In this document: one piece after another, positions 50,008 through 58,684 of the stretch
Position numbering within the stretch: position 1 is the first letter of the stretch
Layout: each line of letters starts with the position of its first letter
Translations under genes and position numbers: made by a program
Origin: Pacificispira sp965223125
GTDB lineage: Bacteria > Pseudomonadota > Alphaproteobacteria > UBA8366 > Aestuariispiraceae
Assembly: GCA_965223125.1 (NCBI GenBank)
Contig: OZ244984.1
Span: 2,914,001 to 2,978,000 of the forward strand
Direction of reading: 5' to 3'
Length of the DNA stretch: 64,000 nt
Notes under the pieces: model-generated
Seen by the model: the letters and a program-made list of their open reading frames with translations, nothing else
Told to the model about the DNA's origin: nothing
Database searches by the model: none

Positions 50008-50790
50008 ATGACAATGCAGAAATCAGCTTTTGGAAAGTTCATGGATTGGTTGCGCGGGGATGCAAAATCAATTCGGGGACGGTTTTATTATCGTCCCAAG
50101 GAGCGGATCGATCTGTTTTATCATACGAAACTGATGGGCGAGAGCTATACAGAATGGTATCGGCGGAGAATGAACCGCATGGCTGCGAAAAGCACGCAGA
50201 ACCAGCGCCCGGTCTCGCAGAAATACTTGGATAACGCGCAGATCCAGGTGCGCTATCTTCAACATAAAGGCCTTCAGGCCGGTGACAGCGTTTTGGAATA
50301 TGGCTGTGGTATTCTTCGTGTCGGTCTGCATCTCGTTCCAGTGCTGGAAGATAACAAATACACTGCCGCCGATATTTCCGATCTTCGTATAAAAAAGGGT
50401 GTCGGGATCCTGAAAGAGCACGGTATCGATCCATCACGATATCAGACCGTGGTCATTACCACCGCAGAAGCACACGAACTTGGGGACGAAAAATACGATT
50501 ACATACTTTGTCATGACGTTATGTGTCACATGCCGCTGAAAGAGTGCTACACAAGCATGAAAGCGCTGAAGCAGGCACTGAAACCTGAAGGTCGGCTTTT
50601 CGTTACATTCGATGTTTTTGATCGTCCGCGGTCGACCAATGCAAAGGACTATTGGTTCACGCCCGAGCAAATTCGTGACCTCGGGAATAGCGCTGGTCTG
50701 GATGTACAGGAAGAAAAAGATTGGCACGATTTCAAAATTAAACAGCAGGATACGCAGGAAATGTACTCCTTTACCCACAAACCGGTTTGA
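50008..50790 (+). CDS. SAM-dependent methyltransferase
   Basis: A 260-residue class I methyltransferase. SVLEYGCGILRVGLHLVPVL is motif I, YTAADISDLRIKKG covers the acidic loop, and YDYILCHDVMCHMP and KPEGRLFVTFDVFDRP are motifs II-III. The N-terminal 90 residues are basic and helical. The substrate is probably a sugar or lipid carrier of the cluster. ATG 50008 is preferred, with AGAGGTAG upstream, over in-frame starts up to 49957. This gene begins the AT-richer part of the cluster. Confidence 0.85.
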   Translation: MTMQKSAFGKFMDWLRGDAKSIRGRFYYRPKERIDLFYHTKLMGESYTEWYRRRMNRMAAKSTQNQRPVSQKYLDNAQIQVRYLQHKGLQAGDSVLEYGCGILRVGLHLVPVLEDNKYTAADISDLRIKKGVGILKEHGIDPSRYQTVVITTAEAHELGDEKYDYILCHDVMCHMPLKECYTSMKALKQALKPEGRLFVTFDVFDRPRSTNAKDYWFTPEQIRDLGNSAGLDVQEEKDWHDFKIKQQDTQEMYSFTHKPV

Positions 50791-50825
50791 CGTTGGGAAG
50801 GCATATTTCCAAAGAGAGAAGCTGC

Positions 50826-51821
50826 GTGTCGAAGATCGTTTGCACATGTATGGAACTGACCGAGGACGACTTTGTGCGTTCCGTTGCCCAGTATCCGTCG
50901 TTGGATTTTGACCAACTGCTGGTTCAGACGGGGGCTGGCATGAAATGCACGGCATGTCGGCTGGATCTCGAGTCGGTCTACATGGATGTTTACGATTCTG
51001 CCGTACGGCTAAAACTTGATTCCACAACGACTTCCAGTCACCCGACTGCCGCGCAGATGGGGGGAGGATTTCGAAGCTTATCGCGGAAAATCCTTCGTTT
51101 TTTTGACAGGCATGCACCGCCCTTTCCATTTCTGCTACGGGACTTTTCTCCGGTCCTAGCTGGAAACGGCGTTTCGCAATATGTCTTGATTGCGAATGAT
51201 TCGCTTAGGTTATCGAATAGCCAGACATGCGCGCCGTTGGATGGGTTTGTTGTTCTGCGTAACGACGAAGGCCGTGTTTTGCTGCGTGAAAAACAGCGGA
51301 TCGAGCCAGAAGGTGCGATGCAGATTGAGTTAAGCGCATATCTGGAAAAGGATTTCCTGGAGCGTGGTCATGCGCAGGGAACAGAAAACATTTGGGGTAG
51401 CGTCGAGGTTCAGCGCCGATGGGAAAAACCGGCACTAAGAGGAACCACCCGCCCGCAATTGGTCATCAATGCGCGGAAGGGAACGGGAGGCGTGCATACG
51501 CAAGGTCCATCGGGTAGCCGAACGGACTGGTATACGGTTCTTGCGCGGCCTGAACACGAACGGTCGTTTGTCACCGTCGTCAATGCACATGGCGGTCGGT
51601 TGAAAGTGAAGGTTAATTGTCCGTTGGATCCAGCAAGCCGTGAATTCACCCTGCCCGGATACGGATGTCGAGGGGTAGAGGTCGATACCCGCTCTGTCGT
51701 TGATAAAGGGCTTTCTTCGCTTGCTGTCAGCATCAGTTGCGATGGTCCTAGTAAGACCCATGTTTGGACCGCATCCCCAGAAATGGATCGTGTCGCGGTC
51801 GATCATCCTGCGGAAAGCTGA
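50826..51821 (+). CDS. BFD-like [2Fe-2S] domain fused to an unknown beta-rich domain
   Basis: A 331-residue protein. Residues 1-50 match the BFD-like iron-sulphur domain: IVCTCMELTEDDFVRSVAQY with CxC, then GAGMKCTACRLDLE with CxxC, so four Cys can bind a 2Fe-2S cluster. The rest is a beta-rich region of unknown family. Its last third (SFVTVVNAHGGRLKVKVNCP and on) resembles the end of the next gene product. GTG 50826 has AGAGAGAAG upstream and starts right at the BFD domain; a TTG at 50787 would overlap the preceding stop. A redox or regulatory role in glycan assembly is possible, but none is known. Confidence 0.6.
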   Translation: MSKIVCTCMELTEDDFVRSVAQYPSLDFDQLLVQTGAGMKCTACRLDLESVYMDVYDSAVRLKLDSTTTSSHPTAAQMGGGFRSLSRKILRFFDRHAPPFPFLLRDFSPVLAGNGVSQYVLIANDSLRLSNSQTCAPLDGFVVLRNDEGRVLLREKQRIEPEGAMQIELSAYLEKDFLERGHAQGTENIWGSVEVQRRWEKPALRGTTRPQLVINARKGTGGVHTQGPSGSRTDWYTVLARPEHERSFVTVVNAHGGRLKVKVNCPLDPASREFTLPGYGCRGVEVDTRSVVDKGLSSLAVSISCDGPSKTHVWTASPEMDRVAVDHPAES

Positions 51822-51829
51822 GATTTGAT

Positions 51830-52666
51830 ATGCCCGGTTTTTTTTATCTCATCCCAGTGATCTTCTCGTTACCGCCGGGGCATCGAATACTGATTTCTGT
51901 TCCACCGGATCTTTTGCGACGTCGTCTAAAAACGGAGCACGCGGACGTTACCGTCATTGCCCGGGCCTTTATTGACGGGGAAACCGTTTGGTCCGAAACC
52001 AATACGGTTTCGCTAAGCCGTGGGGAAAAAGGCGGGCAATCGGTGGAATTCAGTTTTGATAACGACCGTGAACGATTTAACGGTGCTCCCGGGTTTATGG
52101 AAATAGAGTTTCTTTCAGCAGGCGACGAGGCGATCTTTTCGAAAAAGGCACCACCCGAACTCTATGGGCTGTATTCACGGCCTGGATGTCAGGGTTTTCG
52201 TGCCGACGGAAGTTACAAGTTCGGCGTACCCTCCGTCATCGCATCGGTGACGAAATACAAGACATTCGTTGAATCGTTTCAGGCAATCGACATTGATCTG
52301 ATGCGTGATCGCTTCGAGTCGGTGACGTTGCTGAATCCGTATTCTCGGCCGTTGGTAGTTACCTTGTCCACGGTAGACGGGCGGCAGCTGCCGCGGGTCA
52401 AGGTTCCAGCAAAAAGTGTGATCTGGGTCTCACTTGAAGGCTTTCTACGGGATGATGAAACAAGTTTGAAGACAAGGCTTCAACTCATGTCAACAAACCG
52501 GGTGGTAAGCTATCATGTAAGACATAGTGGTGGTACAGAACCAATAATTACGGATCATGAACATCTCGATATCTATCGTGCTGATCCGACCCATTCACCG
52601 ATTACACTCTACTGGCGTGACAGGCTTGCACGGGTCGTATCGCAACATTTTGGCTTCAGGCTTTAA
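51830..52666 (+). CDS. Unknown beta-rich protein, partner of the BFD-fusion gene
   Basis: A 278-residue protein without recognised family. Two beta-rich parts are visible: HRILISVPPDLLRRRLKTEH to SVEFSFDNDRERFNGAPGFM, then PELYGLYSRPGCQGFRADGS and the end SVTLLNPYSRPLVVTLSTVD. The C-terminal pattern (N-P-x-x-R-P-L-x-V, then VPAKSVIWVSL, then LMSTNRVVSYHVRHS) parallels the last third of the previous protein. This suggests an ancient duplication. It starts 8 bp after that gene and is followed 16 bp later by the ABC exporter gene. Confidence 0.6.
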   Translation: MPGFFYLIPVIFSLPPGHRILISVPPDLLRRRLKTEHADVTVIARAFIDGETVWSETNTVSLSRGEKGGQSVEFSFDNDRERFNGAPGFMEIEFLSAGDEAIFSKKAPPELYGLYSRPGCQGFRADGSYKFGVPSVIASVTKYKTFVESFQAIDIDLMRDRFESVTLLNPYSRPLVVTLSTVDGRQLPRVKVPAKSVIWVSLEGFLRDDETSLKTRLQLMSTNRVVSYHVRHSGGTEPIITDHEHLDIYRADPTHSPITLYWRDRLARVVSQHFGFRL

Positions 52667-52682
52667 GGTTCAGCAAATTAAA

Positions 52683-54560
52683 ATGTCTGTTGATTTCTAT
52701 GATGATCTCTGGCGGGAAGCCAGATCGGTCCCGGAGCGCGTTCTGCGCATCAGCGGTATCCGCAGGGTTCAAGTTGCCGGTCTCGTTGCGCTTGGATTGG
52801 GTGGCGTCCTATTCGATGCTTTGGGCTTGTCGATGCTCTATCCAATCGGTGAATACTTGCTGGCGGATGGGGATATCGGTGCGCTGCTAGAAACGTCGCG
52901 CGTATGGTCTGGTTTGCATTGGCTCTTTTCCTTTATTGGTCACGAGCCTGGTATCGCGACTGTCGTAATCATGTCTATTGGGTTTTTGCTGTTTCGGCAG
53001 TTTTTCATCTATGTGCGGTTAGTGTATCAGGCGGCAATCAATTTCTTGATTGCAAAACGTATTCGGCAGGTACTGTTTTCCGGTTTCTTGCGAGCGGGAT
53101 TGGGTTTTCAGGAACGTCAGATGTCCGGTCCGTTTGCGAATGCTATGACAACGGAGGCGACGAACGCCTCTCATGTTGTGACGACCCTGATCGAGTTGCT
53201 TGTCGCCTGTGCCTTTGCCGTTGCCTATGTCGGCCTGATGATGTGGTTGTCGCCCGGTGCGGCGGTTGTTGTTATTGTGATACTTGGACTTGTTGGTGGC
53301 GGATTGCGGAAGGTTTTTACGAAAATCCGTGCCCTGAGCCATGAAATTGTTTCTGCAAACGCCAACTATTCACAGCACTTTCTGGAGCGCTGTCGTGCAG
53401 TACGCCTGATTAGGCTGGTCGGTACCGAAGAGGCGGAAGTTCAATTCGCGGATCGGCTTCTTTCCCGTCAGGAAAAGAAGAACGTGGATGCCGTGCGTTC
53501 CATTGCAATTTCAGAAACGGGAGTAGAACCGCTCGCACTGATTTTCGGATTACCGGTGCTTGTTGTTGCTATCGTCATGTACGACGCTGATCTTGCTGTT
53601 GTAGGTATGTTTCTGCTGGTTTTAGCGCGGCTCGGGCCAGTACTGAAACAGGCAATGCGTGCGTGGCATTCCTATCAGAAGTTGCGGGCGTCGGCTGTAA
53701 ACGTCATGTCAATTCTGATTGATATCGATGCAGCCCGGGAACGTTTATCTGGCAGTAAACCGATGCCAGCACGGTTTAAGGAAATTGCATTCAAGAATGT
53801 GAGTTTTCGCTATCCCAATGCAGAGATTCGCGCCTTGGAGTCGATTTCCTTTACCATTCCCGGTGGAAGCATGACAGCAATCATAGGTCCCTCCGGCAGC
53901 GGCAAGTCGACACTCATCGATCTGATTCCACGCATGAGGGCCCCGGAAAGCGGGGAGATTTCCATAGGTGGAACGCCGATTGATGATATTTCCGCGGATT
54001 CTATTCGTGAGAACTGCGCCTATGTATCGCAAAGTCCTCTGCTGTTGGCCGGGACGATCGCAGATTACATTGCCTATGGAAATCGCGACCTCAGCCGTGA
54101 GAATATTGAAAATGCGGCAAGAATGGCGAATGCCTACGATTTCATTGCAAGTCTTCCCAGAGGCTTCGATACGGAGCTAGGTGAAGGTGGAACGGGACTG
54201 AGTGGTGGCCAGCGCCAGCGGGTGGAACTGGCCCGGGCGCTTGCCCGGAATGCACCTGTCCTCATATTGGATGAGCCGACGAGCAGTGTAGACGGTGAAA
54301 GCGCGCATCAGATATCACTGGCACTGCAGCGCATTCGTCAGGAAACCGATACGACAATTATCGTTGTTGGCCATCAACTTGGCGCACTCCGTCATGCCGA
54401 TCATATCGTTGTTGTTCTGAATGGCAGGGTAGACTCCATGGGAACGCACGAAGCGCTTATTGCTGTGGAAGGTTGGTATCGTTCCACGTTTTCCCGTCAG
54501 GCCAGTGTGACACAGGTGGATGCCACCCCTGTCACTACGGCATCCTCTCCAACTGTATAG
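52683..54560 (+). CDS. ABC exporter, fused permease and ATPase
   Basis: A 625-residue half-transporter. About six transmembrane segments come first (for example VAGLVALGLGGVLFDALGLS and LIELLVACAFAVAYVGLMMW), then an ATPase domain with IGPSGSGKSTLIDLI (Walker A), YVSQSPLLLAGTIADYIAYG (Q-loop region), TGLSGGQRQRVELARALARN (signature), VLILDEPTSS (Walker B) and VVGHQL (switch His). It works as a homodimer. In this cluster it probably flips or exports a lipid-linked glycan, like the PglK/MsbA-type proteins. The frame is open upstream inside the previous gene, but ATG 52683 starts the conserved part. Confidence 0.9.
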   Translation: MSVDFYDDLWREARSVPERVLRISGIRRVQVAGLVALGLGGVLFDALGLSMLYPIGEYLLADGDIGALLETSRVWSGLHWLFSFIGHEPGIATVVIMSIGFLLFRQFFIYVRLVYQAAINFLIAKRIRQVLFSGFLRAGLGFQERQMSGPFANAMTTEATNASHVVTTLIELLVACAFAVAYVGLMMWLSPGAAVVVIVILGLVGGGLRKVFTKIRALSHEIVSANANYSQHFLERCRAVRLIRLVGTEEAEVQFADRLLSRQEKKNVDAVRSIAISETGVEPLALIFGLPVLVVAIVMYDADLAVVGMFLLVLARLGPVLKQAMRAWHSYQKLRASAVNVMSILIDIDAARERLSGSKPMPARFKEIAFKNVSFRYPNAEIRALESISFTIPGGSMTAIIGPSGSGKSTLIDLIPRMRAPESGEISIGGTPIDDISADSIRENCAYVSQSPLLLAGTIADYIAYGNRDLSRENIENAARMANAYDFIASLPRGFDTELGEGGTGLSGGQRQRVELARALARNAPVLILDEPTSSVDGESAHQISLALQRIRQETDTTIIVVGHQLGALRHADHIVVVLNGRVDSMGTHEALIAVEGWYRSTFSRQASVTQVDATPVTTASSPTV

Positions 54561-54571
54561 GTCTCCGATCC

Positions 54572-55372
54572 ATGAAAATTGGTGCACTTGTCCCGGTCCG
54601 TCTTCAATCGGAAAGGCTCCCAGGTAAGGCGCTCATGCCTTTAGCCGGGCGTCCCGTTATCGCTCACTTGCTGGATCGTATTGCGGCGTCTGAATATATT
54701 ACGGATCGCAGAAACGTGGTTGTCTGCACGACTGAAGATCCTGATGACGATGTGCTTGCCTCGGTTGTTGAGCAGGAAGGCTGCAGCATTTTCCGGGGGA
54801 GCAAGGACGACATTATCGCGCGCTTCGCTGGTGCCATGCGCCATTTTGATTTCGATGCGGTCATTCAGGCGGATGGGGACGACCCTTTATCCGCAACGGA
54901 ATACATGGATCGGACTATGGCTGCGCTTCTCAGTGATGCTGCATTGGACATTGTGACTGTGGAGAATGTACCCCTTGGTACCGCGACCAAGTCGTTTCGT
55001 CGGCGTGGTATGGATTTGGTGGAAAAATTCTATCGTACAAATAAAAATGACACCGGCTTTATCTATTTTTTCACGAAGTCGGGATTATGCAGACATCTGA
55101 TCTTGCAAAGTGAGTTGGAACACCGGTTGGACAATGTTCGCCTGACGCTGGATTATCAGGTTGACTTCGATGTTTTTGAGAAAATTTTCAACGCTCTATA
55201 TCGTGCTGGCGAAGTATTTTCACTGCTCGATACGATCACTTTTCTCAAAGACAATCCATCAATAGCCGGCATGAATCTTGAAGTTGAAAAGGAATATTGG
55301 AAAAGGACAGCAGATAAAGCTGTCCTGCACTTTGAAGATGAAGCCGGTGCAGTTCGAAAAATCGAGCTTTGA
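54572..55372 (+). CDS. SpsF/NeuA-like nucleotidyltransferase (cytidylyltransferase family), copy 1
   Basis: A 266-residue protein. The start ALVPVRLQSERLPGKALMPL is the signature of the CMP-sugar synthetase-like SpsF family, with RLPGK as the nucleotide loop. FDAVIQADGDDPLSATEYMD contains the acidic pair for Mg. It probably activates a sugar acid or alditol phosphate with CTP. It is a distant paralogue of the SpsF-like gene at 62969. The region TLDYQVDFDVFEKIFNAL also matches the family end. Confidence 0.82.
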   Translation: MKIGALVPVRLQSERLPGKALMPLAGRPVIAHLLDRIAASEYITDRRNVVVCTTEDPDDDVLASVVEQEGCSIFRGSKDDIIARFAGAMRHFDFDAVIQADGDDPLSATEYMDRTMAALLSDAALDIVTVENVPLGTATKSFRRRGMDLVEKFYRTNKNDTGFIYFFTKSGLCRHLILQSELEHRLDNVRLTLDYQVDFDVFEKIFNALYRAGEVFSLLDTITFLKDNPSIAGMNLEVEKEYWKRTADKAVLHFEDEAGAVRKIEL

Positions 55373-55442
55373 CCCAAAACTGACCTTGCCCCGAACACTG
55401 TTTATGATGACGGATGGGCCAAATGAATAAGGTAAATGCAGT

Positions 55443-56807
55443 ATGACGAATGAAGCGGCCAAAGCGAGTCAGTCCCCTTTGGAACAATCAAAAGACGATT
55501 CAGCATCTGTATATGTCACTCCAAGTGGGCGAACCGTGAACTATACAGCGGCGCATAAGGCATTCCTGGATCAGACCCGTGGAAAATTCAGTAATCCTGC
55601 AGGGATCAGCGACTATGTATCGCGCGCCAGCACCCTGGTTTCGGGCAGCTACGAATCCATAAATTCGGAATCGAAGGAAACCGTGCGGGATAAGAAGGCC
55701 CGGATGTCGCTTTGGGCCTACGCCCATCGTTTCGGATATGCCTGCGCTTTTTTGGATATCCTGCGTCAGACGGGAATCCGACCACGTTTCAAACGGATGT
55801 TGGATATCGGTTGCGGTTACGGTGTGCAGCCAGCGGTGCTCAGAGGTCTTGGCGTCGCTGAGGAAGCCTATGGCATAGATATTGTCGATCGCGTCAGTCT
55901 GCTTGATTCAAAATTGCTGAAGAAACTGCATCGCAGAATGCGTCTTTTACGGTTTCTTGAGCCTTATATAGATCGGCTGGAAAGCAAGAATCCGGAAACT
56001 CTTACACCGTTTCAGAAAACGGTTCTCGGCAAGATGATGACGCCGATGCAATCTGTCTACAGATCGGGCGGGTTTCGTCTGTCGCCGGATATATACAATT
56101 TAAAAATGCGTCGTGAGGCGAAACTGGATGGCTTCTGGGAAGACGACATTTACAAGCATACAGGAAAGTATGATTTGATTACCGCGTTTTCGAGTGTCGA
56201 ATGGTTCGATTCTAAGAAGCTGTTTGCAAAAGTATCCGAGCTTCTGGAAGAGAATGGTGTTTTCTTCATGTATGTCGCTAGCTGGTGGGGCGCGAATGCC
56301 GCCATTCGTGCGAACACCTACTTCCCCTATGCCTTGCAGCGGCTGAATGGTGAGGATCGAGAAGCCTATATCGAAAAGTTCCATGAAGGCGAAGCGTCTG
56401 AGGTTCGAAACCTTTATGGGTATTTTGACCCACAGCATCCGACATTTTCCGATTATGCCAAGTTTGCTTACGAAAATGACTTGATGCCGGTCGGATATCG
56501 TTTTTGTGGTCCACCCAGTAAATACTCCCAGAAGGGCGGCATTCATCCGCTTGGATATGCACTGGATGACACGGCCCGTTTTCGAGAGGCTTTGGATGAT
56601 ATTCATCAGTTCCGTCCGGATGTGAACAGCCTCGATCTGTTGTCCAGCATGCAGTATTTCATATTTGTGAAAACGGATCGAAATAAGCGCGCGGATGCCC
56701 GTAAATATGATGCTGTTCAAAAGGATACGGATATTCAATACCGGCCAGATGGTATCATCGGCAAGCTGGTTCGGGCGCTGGGTATTCGCTTCCTTCTTAA
56801 GAAATAG
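55443..56807 (+). CDS. SAM-dependent methyltransferase, large
   Basis: A 454-residue protein. MLDIGCGYGVQPAVLRGLGV is motif I of a class I methyltransferase, and DLITAFSSVEWFDSKKLFAK with ENGVFFMYVASWWG are the later motifs. An extra 130-residue insert between motif I and the later motifs (KKLHRRMRLLRFLEPYIDRL and on) makes it longer than usual. The C-terminus is basic. Its substrate is probably part of the glycan. Confidence 0.75.
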   Translation: MTNEAAKASQSPLEQSKDDSASVYVTPSGRTVNYTAAHKAFLDQTRGKFSNPAGISDYVSRASTLVSGSYESINSESKETVRDKKARMSLWAYAHRFGYACAFLDILRQTGIRPRFKRMLDIGCGYGVQPAVLRGLGVAEEAYGIDIVDRVSLLDSKLLKKLHRRMRLLRFLEPYIDRLESKNPETLTPFQKTVLGKMMTPMQSVYRSGGFRLSPDIYNLKMRREAKLDGFWEDDIYKHTGKYDLITAFSSVEWFDSKKLFAKVSELLEENGVFFMYVASWWGANAAIRANTYFPYALQRLNGEDREAYIEKFHEGEASEVRNLYGYFDPQHPTFSDYAKFAYENDLMPVGYRFCGPPSKYSQKGGIHPLGYALDDTARFREALDDIHQFRPDVNSLDLLSSMQYFIFVKTDRNKRADARKYDAVQKDTDIQYRPDGIIGKLVRALGIRFLLKK

Positions 56808-56839
56808 GCTGTCATCAAACTGGTATCTTGGTGTTTGGT

Positions 56840-58051
56840 ATGATCGCAAGCGATGCTGAGAAAGCGCGGACACTGTATTGTCGACGGTGTCTCGAATCCG
56901 TTTTTCGTCCCGGACAGGAGCTTGACGAGAGTGGTGTATGTCGGGCCTGCCGGTATGCCGAGTCACATCACACGACGGATTGGGCTTCTCGACGCCTGGA
57001 ACTGGATGAAATCGTTCGGGAGGCGAAACAAAGCGCTAAAGGTCCCTATGATTGTCTGATCGGGGTCAGTGGCGGCAAAGACAGTCTTCGTCAGGCAATG
57101 ATCGTTCGGGACGAGCTTGGCCTGAAACCATTGCTGGTCTGCCTGTCCTATCCACCGGAACAGCAAACCGAACGCGGTACGCGGAATCTCTCCAATCTTG
57201 TCGAAAAAGGCTTCGACCTGCAGTTTATTTCGCCTGCGCCAGAAACCTGGAAGCAGATGATGCGGATCGGGTTTTTGGAGCACGCGCAATGGACTCGTTC
57301 CACAGAACTGGCCCTATTCAGCGCGGTGGCAAAGGCCGCCGTATTGAATGAAATCTCTTTGGCAATCCTGGGTGAAAACCCGGCTCTGGCATTCGGGGCC
57401 AAAACAGGAACGGATAAAGCCGATGCGGCAGGGTTCCGCGACTACGATACGCTTAAAGGCGGCAGCCTGCGCCCGTGGCTGGATGTCGGAATCAGTCGTA
57501 ACAAACTGTATTGGCACGATATTCCGACGCCGGAAGTTTGCGACGCGCACAAGCTTCGTATGATCTATCTTGGATATTTCATCCAGGATTTTCATGACAT
57601 TGGAAACACGCGCTTTGCAAAGGAGAACGGATTTGCGCCGCGTGTCGGTCGCGATGCGGATCCCGCTTATACAGGATCTATCAATCCTTATGAATCCGTC
57701 GATGAGGATTTTGTTCATGTAAACCAGTATTTGAAGTCCGTGAAACTGGGCTTCGGGAAAGTCATTCAGCAAGTCAGTGTACAGGTGCGATACGGTACAA
57801 TGACACGCGAAGAGGCGATAAAATTCGCAACTGAATACGACGGAATCATTGACGATGAACTGATCGAGAACTTCTGTGGCTACCTTGGGATAGACAGGAA
57901 GACATTCGATGCGGTTGAAACGCGTATCCGCAATCGAGATTTATGGCGTCTCAACAACCAAGGGGAATGGGAACATCGGTATCCACCATCGGCATTGCTG
58001 ACACGTGATGAGGAGATGCCAGAGGCACCCGAACAAGGAGCGGCCGAATGA
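56840..58051 (+). CDS. N-acetyl sugar amidotransferase (WbpG/PseA-like), copy A
   Basis: A PP-loop ATPase that activates the acetamido group of an N-acetyl sugar so that ammonia can convert it to acetamidine. The 403-residue protein has an N-terminal zinc finger (Cys14, Cys17, Cys34, Cys37) and the PP-loop SGGKDS at 77-82. GENPALAFG and LRMIYLGYFIQDFHDIGNTR are conserved in the family. Ammonia would come from HisH and pass through HisF, encoded directly downstream (ATGA overlap with hisH). The sugar is not defined by sequence. Confidence 0.88.
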   Translation: MIASDAEKARTLYCRRCLESVFRPGQELDESGVCRACRYAESHHTTDWASRRLELDEIVREAKQSAKGPYDCLIGVSGGKDSLRQAMIVRDELGLKPLLVCLSYPPEQQTERGTRNLSNLVEKGFDLQFISPAPETWKQMMRIGFLEHAQWTRSTELALFSAVAKAAVLNEISLAILGENPALAFGAKTGTDKADAAGFRDYDTLKGGSLRPWLDVGISRNKLYWHDIPTPEVCDAHKLRMIYLGYFIQDFHDIGNTRFAKENGFAPRVGRDADPAYTGSINPYESVDEDFVHVNQYLKSVKLGFGKVIQQVSVQVRYGTMTREEAIKFATEYDGIIDDELIENFCGYLGIDRKTFDAVETRIRNRDLWRLNNQGEWEHRYPPSALLTRDEEMPEAPEQGAAE

Positions 58052-58680
58052 CGGTTGCCTTGATCGATATCGGTATGGGTAATTTACGAAGTGTCGAAAA
58101 CGCCTTGAAACGTCATCGAATTGTCGCCACCCGTGTATCGGACCCTCGGGGTGTTGAGGATGCGGAAGTAATAATCCTGCCGGGCGTGGGCGCCTTTCCT
58201 GAAGCGATGAAACGCTTGAGGATGTCAGGCCTGGATTGTGCCCTTACCCATAAGGTAGTTGAGCACAAGACTCCGTTTTTGGGGATATGTCTGGGGATGC
58301 AGTTGATTGCGGACCACTCTGATGAAGAAAGTGGCGCAGATGGTCTGGGTTGGGTTTCCGGACGTTGGGTCAGACTGATTGGCGGCGTTGGTTTTCCTGT
58401 GCCGCATGTCGGCTGGAACCAGGTAACGCTCTCAAAATCCTCCATTCTTTTTGATGGACTGGTGCCGAATGTCCATTTCTACTTTGATCACATGTACAAA
58501 TTCGAAGGACCGCAAACCAGTGTGGTTGCTGAAGTCGATTACGGAGGGGAACTGATTGCATCCGCAGTGCAGCAGGACAATATTTTCGCAGTCCAGTTTC
58601 ATCCGGAAAGAAGCCAGATTGCCGGACATACCGTTTTCGGCAATTTTCTGAAACGCTGCAAATCGGTGAAGCAGGTTTAG
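58048..58680 (+). CDS. hisH: HisH-type glutamine amidotransferase
   Basis: A class I glutaminase subunit, 210 residues. ALIDIGMGNLRSVENALKR is the N-terminal signature. PFLGICLGMQLIADHS holds the nucleophile Cys81, and FAVQFHPERSQIAG holds the His and Glu of the triad. As part of the amidation module it should supply ammonia to the sugar amidotransferase, instead of serving histidine synthesis. It overlaps the preceding amidotransferase gene by 4 nt and lies 4 bp from the hisF-like gene. Confidence 0.93.
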   Translation: MTVALIDIGMGNLRSVENALKRHRIVATRVSDPRGVEDAEVIILPGVGAFPEAMKRLRMSGLDCALTHKVVEHKTPFLGICLGMQLIADHSDEESGADGLGWVSGRWVRLIGGVGFPVPHVGWNQVTLSKSSILFDGLVPNVHFYFDHMYKFEGPQTSVVAEVDYGGELIASAVQQDNIFAVQFHPERSQIAGHTVFGNFLKRCKSVKQV

Positions 58681-58684
58681 TTGA

